From an uncultured Bacilli bacterium (GTDB lineage: Bacteria; Bacillota_I; Bacilli_A; RF39; UBA660), in NCBI GenBank assembly GCA_910578745.1, contig CAJTSN010000013.1, positions 1-25,218 of the forward strand: a DNA stretch of 25,218 bases, in the 5' to 3' direction. Within the stretch, counting starts at the first letter, position 1; each line of letters begins with the position of its first letter. Positions 15,975 through 24,110 of the stretch are shown piece after piece. Under the pieces are notes generated by a model, which saw only the letters and a program-made list of their open reading frames with translations, searched no databases and had not been told where the DNA came from. The translations under genes were made by a program, and so were the position numbers.

Positions 15975-16728
15975 TATGCAAATAAAAGATCTTACAAAAA
16001 CGTATAAGAATAAAGTCGTACTTGATCATATTTGTTTTACGGTAAAAGATGGAGAGTTTTTATCTATTTTAGGTTCTTCTGGTTGTGGGAAGACGACTTT
16101 ACTAAGAATTTTAATTGGAATTGAATCTTGTGATTCTGGTCAAATTTTTAAAGATGAGATAGAAATTACAAATCTCGATACATCAAAAAGACAAATGGGA
16201 ATGGTTTTTCAAAATTATGCTCTTTTTCCAAATATGAATGTTTTACAAAATGTGATGTATGCCTTACAATTAAAAATAAAGAATAAAGAAGAAGCGAAAA
16301 AACAGAGTTTAGAGATGCTGAAGATTGTTCATATGGAAGAGTCAATACATAAATACCCTCATGAATTATCAGGAGGGCAACAACAGAGGGTTGCAATCGC
16401 TCGGGCCTTAGTATTAAGACCAGAGGTTCTTCTCTTTGATGAGCCAATGTCTGCCTTAGATGCAGATAATCGGTTGGTTTTGCGCAAAGAATTAAAACAA
16501 ATTCAAAAAGAATTCCATACGACTATGATTTATATTACCCATGATCAAGAAGAGGCTTTTTCTCTATCAGATCGTGTGATGGTAATGCATGAGGGAAAAA
16601 TTGAACAAATTGATACACCGAATGTGGTGTATAACAAACCAGCAAGTGCGTATATAAAACATTTTGTTACAGAGCATTTAAAAGAAAAAGTAAGTTCGAT
16701 TGAAAAATGTACAGGAATTGATTTATGA
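15967..16728 (+). CDS. ABC transporter ATP-binding protein
   Basis: Energises the importer on the cytoplasmic face. 253 residues from ATG 15967, chosen because GGAG lies 8 bases upstream; the frame is open to ATG 15946, inside the previous gene. Walker A GSSGCGKT at 36-43, Q loop FQNYALFPN near 89-97, signature LSGGQQQRVAIARAL near 137-151, Walker B LLFDEP with D-loop SALD near 158-168, switch THDQEEA near 192-198. It lacks the 80-100 residue C-terminal TOBE-like domain that most ferric iron, polyamine and phosphonate ATPases of this group carry, so such regulation is absent or different here. It overlaps the gene before by 8 bases and the gene after by ATGA. Confidence 0.92.
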   Translation: MANMQIKDLTKTYKNKVVLDHICFTVKDGEFLSILGSSGCGKTTLLRILIGIESCDSGQIFKDEIEITNLDTSKRQMGMVFQNYALFPNMNVLQNVMYALQLKIKNKEEAKKQSLEMLKIVHMEESIHKYPHELSGGQQQRVAIARALVLRPEVLLFDEPMSALDADNRLVLRKELKQIQKEFHTTMIYITHDQEEAFSLSDRVMVMHEGKIEQIDTPNVVYNKPASAYIKHFVTEHLKEKVSSIEKCTGIDL

Positions 16729-18272
16729 TGAAAAAAAGAACTTATGTGCGATTTTTTCTTCTTCTCTTTCTTTTATGTACTATTTTTTATCCGTTAATGC
16801 GAATGGTTTGTAAAATCAATTGGAATGATTTTTCAAAACTCATGTCCTCTCTTTCTTTTAGGAAAGCTTTAGGAAATTCTGTTTTGGTTACATGTCTTTC
16901 CACTTGTCTTTCGGTAGGTATTGCCTATTTGCTTGCCTATACCATTCATCGCACCAATATAAAACATAAATCTTTTCTAAAAATAGTGATTCCTCTACCA
17001 ATGTTAATTCCTTCCATTTCTCATGGTCTAGGTTTGATGACTCTCTTTGGAGCCAATGGTATTTTTTCAAGGAGTCTAGGTTTTAACATAGTGGGATTTC
17101 CGGGCGTTGTAATTGGTTCTATTCTATATTCTTTTCCTGTTGCTTTCTTAATTTTAAGTGATGGGTTTTCCTATATGGATAATACCATGTATGAAGTTTC
17201 TAAAATTTTAGGATTCAGTAGATGGCAAACATTTAAAAAGGTGACCTTTTGTTATTTAAAAAAGCCCATCTTATCGGCTATATTTGCTGTATTTACTTTG
17301 ATATTTACAGATTATGGAGTTCCACTCGCCATTGGAGGTAAATTTAATACACTACCTGTTTACTTATATAAAGAAGTTATGGGATTACTGAACTTTTCAA
17401 GTGGAACAATTATCAGTTTATTTTTGTTAATTCCCGCTTTTTTCTCCTTTCTTTTTGACTTATTGTGTAAGGATTATACAACCGTGAGTCAGAAAAAATA
17501 TCCACTTTCAAAAAACAAGCGGCGGGATCGAATTTTAACTTTAGTAACTTACGGAATTCTTCTTTTTGTTTTTCTTATTCTTGGTTCTTTCGTCTATTAT
17601 GCTTTTATTGATAATATCGTTTTACATCCTACATTTTCTCTTACCCATTTTTCCTATGTGTTTGAGAATCATCTCCTTACTTATTTAGGCAATTCTTTAT
17701 GGATTTCTTTATTGGTTTCGATTTTTGGAACGATAATATCTTATTTGATTGCTTATTTTACTGCCAGAGATGGCGGACATAAGGGAATGCATATATTGGC
17801 TATATCTTCTTTAGCGATACCGGGAATGGTTTTAGGATTATCTTATACGGTTAGTTTTCATAATACTTATTTTTATAATACCTTTTTGATTTTAGTGATT
17901 GTGAACATTGTTCATTTTATGGCTTCGGCTTATTTAATGGCTTACAATGCATTAAAAAAATTGAATTCAAACTATGAAGGGATTGCGAAAGTCTGTCATA
18001 TTGGAACAATCCATCTACTAAAGGATGTTCTAATTCCAAACACAAAAAAAACCATTCGCGAAATGTTTTCCTATTTTTTTATCAACGCAATGATTACCAT
18101 ATCAGCGGTTGCATTTTTATATAATACAAAGACGATGCCTTTATCCATTTTAATTACAAATTATGAGGGAAATTTAATGTTGGCGGAGGCAGCCATTGTT
18201 TCTTTAATTCTATTTATTGTAAATTTAGTTATGAAAGGAATCGTCTCTTTTTTAAATCGAAAGGAAGGATAG
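16725..18272 (+). CDS. ABC transporter permease, fused double-domain type
   Basis: 515 residues with about twelve transmembrane helices in two halves of about 250, each with the binding-protein-dependent permease signature region near its EAA loop: EVSKILGFSRWQTFKKVTF (about 154-172) and GIAKVCHIGTIHLLKDVLIP (about 418-437). The two halves correspond to the two membrane subunits of the translocation pore, fused as in FbpB/PhnU-V-type systems, so a single polypeptide suffices with an ATPase dimer. It starts at ATG 16725, overlapping the ATPase stop (ATGA), with a second ATG directly after. The next gene starts 3 bases after its stop. Confidence 0.9.
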   Translation: MMKKRTYVRFFLLLFLLCTIFYPLMRMVCKINWNDFSKLMSSLSFRKALGNSVLVTCLSTCLSVGIAYLLAYTIHRTNIKHKSFLKIVIPLPMLIPSISHGLGLMTLFGANGIFSRSLGFNIVGFPGVVIGSILYSFPVAFLILSDGFSYMDNTMYEVSKILGFSRWQTFKKVTFCYLKKPILSAIFAVFTLIFTDYGVPLAIGGKFNTLPVYLYKEVMGLLNFSSGTIISLFLLIPAFFSFLFDLLCKDYTTVSQKKYPLSKNKRRDRILTLVTYGILLFVFLILGSFVYYAFIDNIVLHPTFSLTHFSYVFENHLLTYLGNSLWISLLVSIFGTIISYLIAYFTARDGGHKGMHILAISSLAIPGMVLGLSYTVSFHNTYFYNTFLILVIVNIVHFMASAYLMAYNALKKLNSNYEGIAKVCHIGTIHLLKDVLIPNTKKTIREMFSYFFINAMITISAVAFLYNTKTMPLSILITNYEGNLMLAEAAIVSLILFIVNLVMKGIVSFLNRKEG

Positions 18273-18275
18273 AAA

Positions 18276-19160
18276 ATGAAAAATCAATTTGAAATATTAG
18301 TGGCAATTGAAAGATTAAATAGAGAATTGTCACAAAGAGAGTTAGTAAATGAAACCCATTTATCACTAGGAACGATTAATACATGTATTAATGAATTACT
18401 AAAAGAGGAATTGATCGATAAAGACAATCGAATCACAGAAAAGGGCTTGTTGTGGTTAGAAAAATATCGTGTAAAAAGAGCTATATTTCTAGCCGCTGGG
18501 TTTGGTTCTCGACTTGTTCCTATCACATTAAATACACCAAAACCACTTGTAAAGGTCAATGGGAAAAGGATTATTGAGACATTACTTGATGCCGTCGTGG
18601 CGGCTGGAATCCCAGAAATTATCCTTGTTACGGGCTACTTAAGTGATCAATTTGAGTTATTAAAAAGTAAGTATCCAATGATTCAAATTGTAAAAAATGA
18701 GTTATACAATGAGGCTAATAATATATCTTCGGCTTATTGTGTAAAAGACCAATTGGAAAATGCTTATGTACTAGAATCGGATTTGTTATTATCCAATCCA
18801 AATTTGATTCGAAAATATGAATACAATAGTAATTTTCTTGGGATTCCTGTTGAAGTGAGTGATGACTGGTGTATTGAAGTGAAGAACAATATAATCATTA
18901 AGGAAAAAATTGGAGGACAGAATTGTCATCAATTAGTAGGTATTTCTTATTACACAAAAGAAGATGGTCAAAAATTAAGTAAAGATCTTGAAGAAGTCTT
19001 TCATAGTCCCGGGGGAAAGGAATATTATTGGGAACAGGTACAATTGTGTGAGAGAAAACAAAATTACAAAATTTATGTGAGAGAATGTCAAAAAGAAGAC
19101 ATTGTAGAAATTGATACGTTTAATGAATTAAAACAAATCGATAAAGCTTATGATGTATGA
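18276..19160 (+). CDS. Winged-helix domain fused to a LicC/PntC-type cytidylyltransferase
   Basis: 294 residues. Residues 1-66 form a winged helix of the MarR/ArsR-like kind (SQRELVNETHLSLGTINTCINELLKEELI, then a wing NRITEKG). Residues 68-294 form a nucleotidyltransferase: the NTP-binding start AIFLAAGFGSRL (69-80) and TPKPLVKV (87-94), an aligned NNISSAY block (148-154), metal-binding candidates D169 (ESDLL) and D280 (VEIDT), and YYWEQV (250-255), as in phosphocholine cytidylyltransferase LicC and the phosphonate cytidylyltransferase PntC. Predicted reaction: CTP plus phosphocholine or 2-aminoethylphosphonate gives the CMP-activated head group for transfer to a surface polymer or lipid. Its ribosome binding site GGAAGGA overlaps the permease end, so it is the last gene of the import operon. 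The DNA-binding part may regulate that operon. Substrate is inferred. Confidence 0.85.
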   Translation: MKNQFEILVAIERLNRELSQRELVNETHLSLGTINTCINELLKEELIDKDNRITEKGLLWLEKYRVKRAIFLAAGFGSRLVPITLNTPKPLVKVNGKRIIETLLDAVVAAGIPEIILVTGYLSDQFELLKSKYPMIQIVKNELYNEANNISSAYCVKDQLENAYVLESDLLLSNPNLIRKYEYNSNFLGIPVEVSDDWCIEVKNNIIIKEKIGGQNCHQLVGISYYTKEDGQKLSKDLEEVFHSPGGKEYYWEQVQLCERKQNYKIYVRECQKEDIVEIDTFNELKQIDKAYDV

Positions 19161-19184
19161 AGAATAGAAACAATTCTTCTTTTT
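19159..19184 (+). terminator. Terminator of the transporter operon, starting in the stop codon
   Basis: Perfect 7-bp stem GAAGAAT (19159-19165) with ATTCTTC (19173-19179), 7-base loop, T19180-19184. The last two bases of the TGA stop (19158-19160) are the first two bases of the stem. Confidence 0.85.
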
Positions 19185-19344
19185 CATTTGATAGAATCGT
19201 ATCCTTTCAAAGAGCAATATAATAGAATATGGAAAGGCAAATGAGAATAGTGAAATATAGTGATGAAGGATAAGAAAGAATGAAGTAGTTTATGTTTGGT
19301 ATAAAAGGTTTCAAATAAAATAGAAAGTGTTGTTCTGCACGAAT

Positions 19345-19373
19345 TTGACTTTCTATATGAAGTATGATAATAT
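19345..19373 (+). promoter_or_regulatory. Promoter of the 174-residue protein gene
   Basis: TTGACT at 19345-19350, 17-base spacer, TAATAT at 19368-19373 with TG at 19365-19366 (extended -10). An inverted repeat TAGAAAGT (19321-19328) / ACTTTCTA (19348-19355) overlaps the -35 box. Confidence 0.6.
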
Positions 19374-19404
19374 GGTAATCGTCTTGTAAAAAGAAGGAGG
19401 AAGC

Positions 19405-19929
19405 ATGGAAAAGGTACAAGGAAATGTTTTTATGAGTTGTGTTGTTGGTGGTATGTATCAGGAGTTTAAGTTGGAAGAAGGAGCAATTGAGGAACTTTCT
19501 ATTCATTTAAAAAATATGCAAAAGAAAAATAGTAAGGATGGCATTTTTTTAAAACGAATCAAAGTATTGCGTAGTCTTATAAAAGGAGAGTATCTTTCTC
19601 TTGAAGAATTTTATAATGAAGAAAAAGAGATAGAAAATAATTACTTAAAAGAAATTCTAACAAAATTACCAATAAAACGGTTCTTTCAACTACAGATGAG
19701 TCAAGTACCAGAATGGTTCTATCATCTAGGAAAATATGCAAGAACGGGTTTTAAAGAAGACTATTTAAAGCAAGAAAAAATGTTTCATGAAGGATTAAAA
19801 AATACAGATTATTTGAATAAAATGGGAATAAAAATAGTTGATAATCAATTTGTGTGTACAGAAAATGATAAAACACAAGTAATAGAAAAACCAGCTATAT
19901 ATGTAAAAAATTCAAAAAAGATATCTTAG
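19405..19929 (+). CDS. Uncharacterised 174-residue protein
   Basis: ATG 19405 with AAGGAGG about 5 bases upstream and its own promoter. The product is basic and helical, cytoplasmic by composition, with no signal peptide or membrane helix. Recognisable only as text: an N-terminal strand pair (GNVFMSCVVGGMYQEFKL), a helical middle, a conserved-looking QVPEWFYHLGKYARTGFKEDYL (about 110-131) and a C-terminal IVDNQFVCTENDKTQVIEKPAIYV. I know no matching family. The stop codon lies in the loop of a terminator, and the GDPD gene follows 36 bases later. Confidence 0.65.
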   Translation: MEKVQGNVFMSCVVGGMYQEFKLEEGAIEELSIHLKNMQKKNSKDGIFLKRIKVLRSLIKGEYLSLEEFYNEEKEIENNYLKEILTKLPIKRFFQLQMSQVPEWFYHLGKYARTGFKEDYLKQEKMFHEGLKNTDYLNKMGIKIVDNQFVCTENDKTQVIEKPAIYVKNSKKIS

Positions 19930-19942
19930 GATGTCTTTTTTT
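19917..19942 (+). terminator. Terminator with the stop codon in its tetraloop
   Basis: Nine pairs including one G-T (19917-19925 with 19930-19938), loop TTAG containing the TAG stop (19927-19929), T19936-19942. It separates the unknown gene from the GDPD gene, although readthrough is needed unless the latter has its own start site, which I do not see. Confidence 0.75.
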
Positions 19943-19965
19943 CATATAGTTTAATAGGTGATGAA

Positions 19966-20583
19966 ATGGGCTATATAATTGCTCATAGAGCAAATGGTGG
20001 AACGTATAAGGAAAATACCAAGGAGGCTATTTTGGATGTATTGACTTATCCATATGTAGATGGGGTTGAAATAGATGTACATTTGACACAAGATAAGAAG
20101 TTTGTAGTGCATCATAATGGGTTTGTACTTTGTGAAAATAAAAGTGTCTTATTTATTCGTAAACAAAAGTATAAATATTTGCGCAAGTGCAAAAGGATAG
20201 ATCTATTAGAAGATGTTTTGAAACAAGTAAAGACAGATAAGATTCTTCTTTTGGATTTAAAAGTATATAAAGAAGGAATAAAAGAATGGAAAAGATTGAT
20301 TTCTTTGTTAAAAAAATATCCGAATCGATATTATTTAGTGAGTTTTTCCTATTCTTTTATTGAAAAATTAAAAAAGAAATATCCAACTTATAAAATGGGT
20401 TATTTTAAAGGATATTTCATGAATCTAGAAAAAAAGAAGGGAATATTAGATGGTTGTTTTTCTCATTATAGGCAATATAAAGAAGAAGAGGGGGTGTGGA
20501 CGGTCAATCGAAGGGAGGATGTAAAGCGTTATAAAGAGAAACCCATTTTTGTAATTACGGATTTCCCTAAGTATGGGAGATAA
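19966..20583 (+). CDS. Glycerophosphodiester phosphodiesterase family protein
   Basis: Hydrolyses deacylated phospholipids to glycerol-3-phosphate and the head-group alcohol. 205 residues forming a compact TIM barrel of the GDPD family: IIAHRANGG near 4-12 (His7, Arg8), metal-binding EIDVHLTQD at 35-43 (Glu35, Asp37) and VVHHN at 47-51 (second catalytic His50), LLLDLK near 94-99, and a C-terminal WTVNRREDVKRYKEKPIFVITDFP typical of the family's last strands. It is shorter than many GDPDs (about 240-250). No signal peptide, so cytoplasmic. GGTGATG serves as ribosome binding site. Its last 17 bases overlap the end of the convergent minus-strand gene. Confidence 0.88.
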   Translation: MGYIIAHRANGGTYKENTKEAILDVLTYPYVDGVEIDVHLTQDKKFVVHHNGFVLCENKSVLFIRKQKYKYLRKCKRIDLLEDVLKQVKTDKILLLDLKVYKEGIKEWKRLISLLKKYPNRYYLVSFSYSFIEKLKKKYPTYKMGYFKGYFMNLEKKKGILDGCFSHYRQYKEEEGVWTVNRREDVKRYKEKPIFVITDFPKYGR

Positions 20584-21076
20584 CATTTCCACCCACAATT
20601 GTATCCGAAACTTCTGATATAATCATAGCTCGGTAGTCAATTTTCTTGATAAGTTGGATGATTTTTTTCTTACTTTTTCGTGGAATAGCAAGAAGAATAA
20701 CATAACAAGAATCTTTTGTACCGCTTCCTAATAATGTGGTGTAAGAAAAACCCTCTTCGTTTAACTGATTTAAAACTTCGACACAACTTGTAATGCAAAA
20801 AAGAATATTTTCTCCCATAGCAATCTTATTTTCAACGGCACATCCAACATAAGAACCAAATGCAGAACCAAGGGCAAAAGCAAGAACCTTGATAGGATCA
20901 CTAGCCACATTTGTAATTGCCATAGAGGCAGAAGCAACCCAAACAATGCCTATTAGAAATTGTAAGATAGCACCTAATGTTTTTTTTCCATTCATTGCAA
21001 CGATCATACGCACTGTTCCTAAAGCGTTTTCAAGAAGTTTTAGAAAAAAAATGGCAAGATAAATTAAAAGATGCAT
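20567..21076 (-). CDS. UPF0316/DUF2179-type membrane protein
   Basis: Membrane protein with about three N-terminal helices (the first within LLIYLAIFFLKLLENALG), the family's GTVRMIVAMNGKK segment after helix 1, then AFALGSAFGSYVGCAVENKIAMG and a C-terminal cytosolic domain of about 80 residues with the DUF2179 pattern (GFSYTTLLGSGTKDSCYVILLAIPRKSKKKIIQLIKKIDYRAMIISE). Start: the frame is open to an ATG at 21088, but the ATG at 21076 has GGTGA 5 bases upstream and gives the expected short family N-terminus, so 169 residues are preferred. Function of the family is unknown; related C-terminal domains may bind small molecules. Its end is convergent with the GDPD gene with a 17-base overlap and no visible terminator. 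Confidence 0.82.
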   Translation of the reverse strand: MHLLIYLAIFFLKLLENALGTVRMIVAMNGKKTLGAILQFLIGIVWVASASMAITNVASDPIKVLAFALGSAFGSYVGCAVENKIAMGENILFCITSCVEVLNQLNEEGFSYTTLLGSGTKDSCYVILLAIPRKSKKKIIQLIKKIDYRAMIISEVSDTIVGGNVISHT

Positions 21077-21120
21077 ATTTTTCACCATTTATAGTATTTC
21101 TCTGTTTCTAAAAAGTATAC

Positions 21121-21148
21121 AAAAAAAACACGCTTAAGAACGTGCTTT
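21121..21148 (-). terminator. Terminator of the M23/flippase operon, stop codon in the loop
   Basis: On the minus strand, AAAGCACG (21148-21141) pairs with CGTGTTTT (21132-21125), one G-T pair, loop of 8 holding the TAA stop (21136-21134), then further T to 21121. Confidence 0.8.
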
Positions 21149-22762
21149 ATATAGTTTTCTTAGAATATTATCTCCAAACAATTGTTTTAAAACTCCACTT
21201 TTATGCATGATATAAAGATAGATACTCGCTCCAAACAAAGTATAGAGAAGAACACTTAAGATAGATGGGATTCTATGCATTGTATTTAAAGGTACAATAA
21301 ATTCTAGAATAAGCATAGAAACAAGCATGATAAGTGTCGCTAAAACAATTTTTGTTCCGTTGATTTTTGTAGAATGGTAATTGAGATGCAAGTATTTTTT
21401 TAAATAAAAAATGAGGAAAATACAAGGAAGAATTTGCGTGATCAAAGTCGCTACACTTGCTCCTTGGTAGCCACCAAAACCAATAAATTCACAAAAATAC
21501 ATCATAGGAACATTTAAAATGGCATTTAAAATTAAAGAAAGGAAAAGAGTTAGAATCGCTATTTTATTTTTATTTGTCGTTTGTACAATATTGATAAGAA
21601 TTGTAATTAAAGAAAATGTGATGGATTGAATAATAAACATACGAAATACTTCGATACTAAGAGCATTGTAGCCATAAAAAATAATCCAAATCGGACGCGC
21701 TAAAAAGAAAAGTCCAAATGTCATAGGAATAATAAAGAAAAGAAGAGTCTGCATCGCTTGATTGATTTTTGTATTTAAAGAACTACTCTTTTTTTGAATA
21801 AAATCAGAAGCAATATTTGGAATTAAACTTGTTGAAATTCCCATAGAAATGGAAATGACAATCATACTTAGTTTAGAACCCCATGTTCCAATGACAGAAA
21901 ATGCCGTTTCTGAAACATTACTCGCATAACCTAAATCTGTAAGTGTACGAACTACAGTAAGGGTATCCACTAAATTGTAAGAAGATTTAAGAACATCAAT
22001 GATAATGAAAGGAAACGCTAACAGAACAATTTGTTTGATTAGATACTTGGTTGTAAATTTGACTTCATTTCGAGTAATATGCGCATGACTCTTAAAATCT
22101 TCTTTATTTTTCTTCATTTTAAAGTAAAGATAAAGATAGGCGAGGAATGCACCAATCGTAGCTGCAAATACAGAGATAGATATGGCAATACTTTCTTTTA
22201 GTCCCATTATTTTTAGACTAACAAAACAACCAACAAGAATAATAAGAACGCGAAGAAGTTGTTCTATAACGTTAGCAATACTAGGAGGCGTAATGTATTT
22301 ATGACCTTGATAGTATCCTTTAATTACACTTAAAGAAGGGACGATAAGAAGGGCAGTTGCGACAACGCGAATGACGAAAGCAACATCTTGAATACTATTT
22401 CCTCCTGTTGCACTACCCAAAATAAAGGAGGCAATATTTGGAGCAAAGAAAAATAAGATAAGAAAGAAGAAAATGCCAAGACTTAGAATCATTAAATTTC
22501 CAAGTTTAAAAATTTTTTCTTTTGTATAGTAATACTCTAGACTATTATATTCACTAACGAGTTTACTCATAGCAATTGGAATACCACTTGTTGATAAACT
22601 TAAAAATACGGCATAAATTGAGTAAGCATAACTATATAAAGCGGCTCCAGTATTTGAAATCATCGCATAAAAAGGGATGACATAAATGAGTCCGATGATT
22701 TTACACAATACAATACCAAAGGTTGCAATAAAACTTCCTTCCATGAAACTATTTTTTTTCAT
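21134..22762 (-). CDS. MurJ/SpoVB-type oligosaccharide-lipid flippase (MATE/MVF superfamily)
   Basis: Polytopic membrane protein with about fourteen hydrophobic helices that should flip a lipid-linked wall or polysaccharide precursor outward. Start ATG 22762 has AAAGGAG about 7 bases upstream; the frame is open 267 bases further, but that part is antisense-frame noise over the M23 gene. Family marks: GSFIATFGIVLCKIIGLIYVIPFYAMI at the start of helix 1, YSIYAVFLSLSTSGIPIAMSKLVSEY near 54-79, FIIRVVA-like helix, VIKGYYQGHKYITPPSIANVIEQLLRV (near 149-175) and LLFFIIPMTFGLFFLARPIWIIFYG near 340-365, all typical of the SpoVB/YtgP branch. 542 residues, a normal length. It is the second gene of an operon with the M23 peptidase (40 bases apart), which fits wall assembly. 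Confidence 0.88.
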   Translation of the reverse strand: MKKNSFMEGSFIATFGIVLCKIIGLIYVIPFYAMISNTGAALYSYAYSIYAVFLSLSTSGIPIAMSKLVSEYNSLEYYYTKEKIFKLGNLMILSLGIFFFLILFFFAPNIASFILGSATGGNSIQDVAFVIRVVATALLIVPSLSVIKGYYQGHKYITPPSIANVIEQLLRVLIILVGCFVSLKIMGLKESIAISISVFAATIGAFLAYLYLYFKMKKNKEDFKSHAHITRNEVKFTTKYLIKQIVLLAFPFIIIDVLKSSYNLVDTLTVVRTLTDLGYASNVSETAFSVIGTWGSKLSMIVISISMGISTSLIPNIASDFIQKKSSSLNTKINQAMQTLLFFIIPMTFGLFFLARPIWIIFYGYNALSIEVFRMFIIQSITFSLITILINIVQTTNKNKIAILTLFLSLILNAILNVPMMYFCEFIGFGGYQGASVATLITQILPCIFLIFYLKKYLHLNYHSTKINGTKIVLATLIMLVSMLILEFIVPLNTMHRIPSILSVLLYTLFGASIYLYIMHKSGVLKQLFGDNILRKLYKARS

Positions 22763-22802
22763 AGAAACTCCTTTCGAAAAAAGGTTGACAAATCGCCAAC
22801 GC

Positions 22803-24035
22803 TTAATATTTAGATAAACGGTCGGTCCACCAATTATATCTTCCACTAGGGAAATTGACAATCGTTCGTGGATTGAATGTGTGGGACATAAAAGAGGCCC
22901 AGCTTGAATAATCAATTCCATACAAACCAGTTGCAATCGTAAAGTGGTTATGAGCACCTGTTGTACAAGTATCCCAAGGAGTGTAATTTGATGGGGTATT
23001 TGGATTGTGTCCGCCACCCATAATACCAATCACGGTGTCTTTGGTGACGGTATCTCCTTTACTAACAAGTGCTTTTGCTAAATGCATATACATGGTTGTA
23101 TATGTATTTCCATTTGTCATTTTATGATGCACGAGAACATAAGTTCCACCACACTTTGATTTATAAATAATTCCAGATACAATTCCCGTTCCAGAAGCAT
23201 AGACTTTTACATCTGTATTTGGACTGACAGAAATATCAAGTCCAGAATGAAATCCAGAAAATTGTCCCGTTCGATAGCCGAATTCACTTGTTGCGTATCC
23301 TTTAACAAGAGGACGATAAAAGGCTGTATTACTTGGTAGGACACTCCGTCCACACGTTTTAATGTCTTCGTCATCTTTACATTCACGATCCTCATATAAT
23401 TTTACCATATCTTTTAAGTAACTAATTTGATCTTTAATATCCATCTCTACATCGACAATTTCTCCTAGCTGGTTTCCTAAATTTTTATATTCCTGTTCTA
23501 AGTTTTGTTGTTGTTTTGTAAGAGAAGTTCTTTTTTGTTCTATTTCTTTTTGTTTTTTCTTATTTTTTTCAATATTTGCATTAAATTCATCGATAAGGGT
23601 ATCATTATAATTCGCAAGTTGTTCAGATACCGCTGAACGATAAATAAAATCGGTAAAATCATCCGCATTGAAAATATATTCTAAATAAGTTGAGTTTCCA
23701 CTAGATAATTGTGTGAAATTAATGATATCTTTAATCTGTTTTTCTTTTTCTTCAATTTGTTTATCAAGTGCTTCAATTTCAGCTGTCAAATTATCAATAT
23801 CACGATAGGTTTGTTTGATATTTGCCTGAATTGTTGCTACTTTATTATTAATATTTTTCATTTCACTTTCAGTTAACTTTTGTTGTTCTTTATTTTCATT
23901 GAGTCGGTTTATTTCATCTTGTAGTTCTTTTTTTAATTCTCCAAATGTTTTTGCTTCTATAGAATTACTATGCATCGTAGTTATTATCATTATACAAAAT
24001 ACTAAAGATACCAGTACGACTTTTCTAACCTTCAT
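22803..24035 (-). CDS. Secreted coiled-coil M23 peptidase (EnvC/LytM type)
   Basis: Extracellular zinc endopeptidase of peptidoglycan cross-links, or an activator of wall hydrolases. 410 residues: signal peptide 1-28 (cut after IEA); a long coiled coil in two blocks (about 32-106 and 145-215) broken by a TYLEYIFNADDFTDFIYR segment (116-133) that is common in this EnvC/PcsB-like architecture; and an M23 domain (about 240-395). Metal and catalytic residues are intact: HSGLD (His263, Asp267), MYMHLA (His318) and HNH (His362, His364), so catalysis is likely. Cys219/228 and Cys295/357 might form disulfides. Ribosome binding site AAGGGTGA lies about 6 bases before ATG 24035. It has its own consensus promoter and heads an operon with the flippase. 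Confidence 0.92.
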   Translation of the reverse strand: MKVRKVVLVSLVFCIMIITTMHSNSIEAKTFGELKKELQDEINRLNENKEQQKLTESEMKNINNKVATIQANIKQTYRDIDNLTAEIEALDKQIEEKEKQIKDIINFTQLSSGNSTYLEYIFNADDFTDFIYRSAVSEQLANYNDTLIDEFNANIEKNKKKQKEIEQKRTSLTKQQQNLEQEYKNLGNQLGEIVDVEMDIKDQISYLKDMVKLYEDRECKDDEDIKTCGRSVLPSNTAFYRPLVKGYATSEFGYRTGQFSGFHSGLDISVSPNTDVKVYASGTGIVSGIIYKSKCGGTYVLVHHKMTNGNTYTTMYMHLAKALVSKGDTVTKDTVIGIMGGGHNPNTPSNYTPWDTCTTGAHNHFTIATGLYGIDYSSWASFMSHTFNPRTIVNFPSGRYNWWTDRLSKY

Positions 24036-24076
24036 CCTACTTCACCCTTCTTAATATATCTTATTTTTTCAAATTT

Positions 24077-24105
24077 ATTATAACATACCTCTTTTAAAAG
24101 TTCAA
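24077..24105 (-). promoter_or_regulatory. Consensus promoter of the M23/flippase operon
   Basis: On the minus strand: TTGAAC (24105-24100), 17-base spacer, TATAAT (24082-24077), with TGT directly before the -10 (extended). Start site near 24070, leader about 35 bases. Confidence 0.8.
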
Positions 24106-24110
24106 TGAAT

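Noticed and set aside
14961..18272. Dedicated ferric iron importer
   Set aside because: The binding-protein family allows it, but the directly coupled cytidylyltransferase-type gene points to a phospho-head-group; kept only as an alternative.
22763..23029. 89-residue N-terminal extension of the flippase
   Set aside because: It overlaps the M23 coding region in another frame; the ATG at 22762 has a good ribosome binding site and gives a normal family N-terminus.
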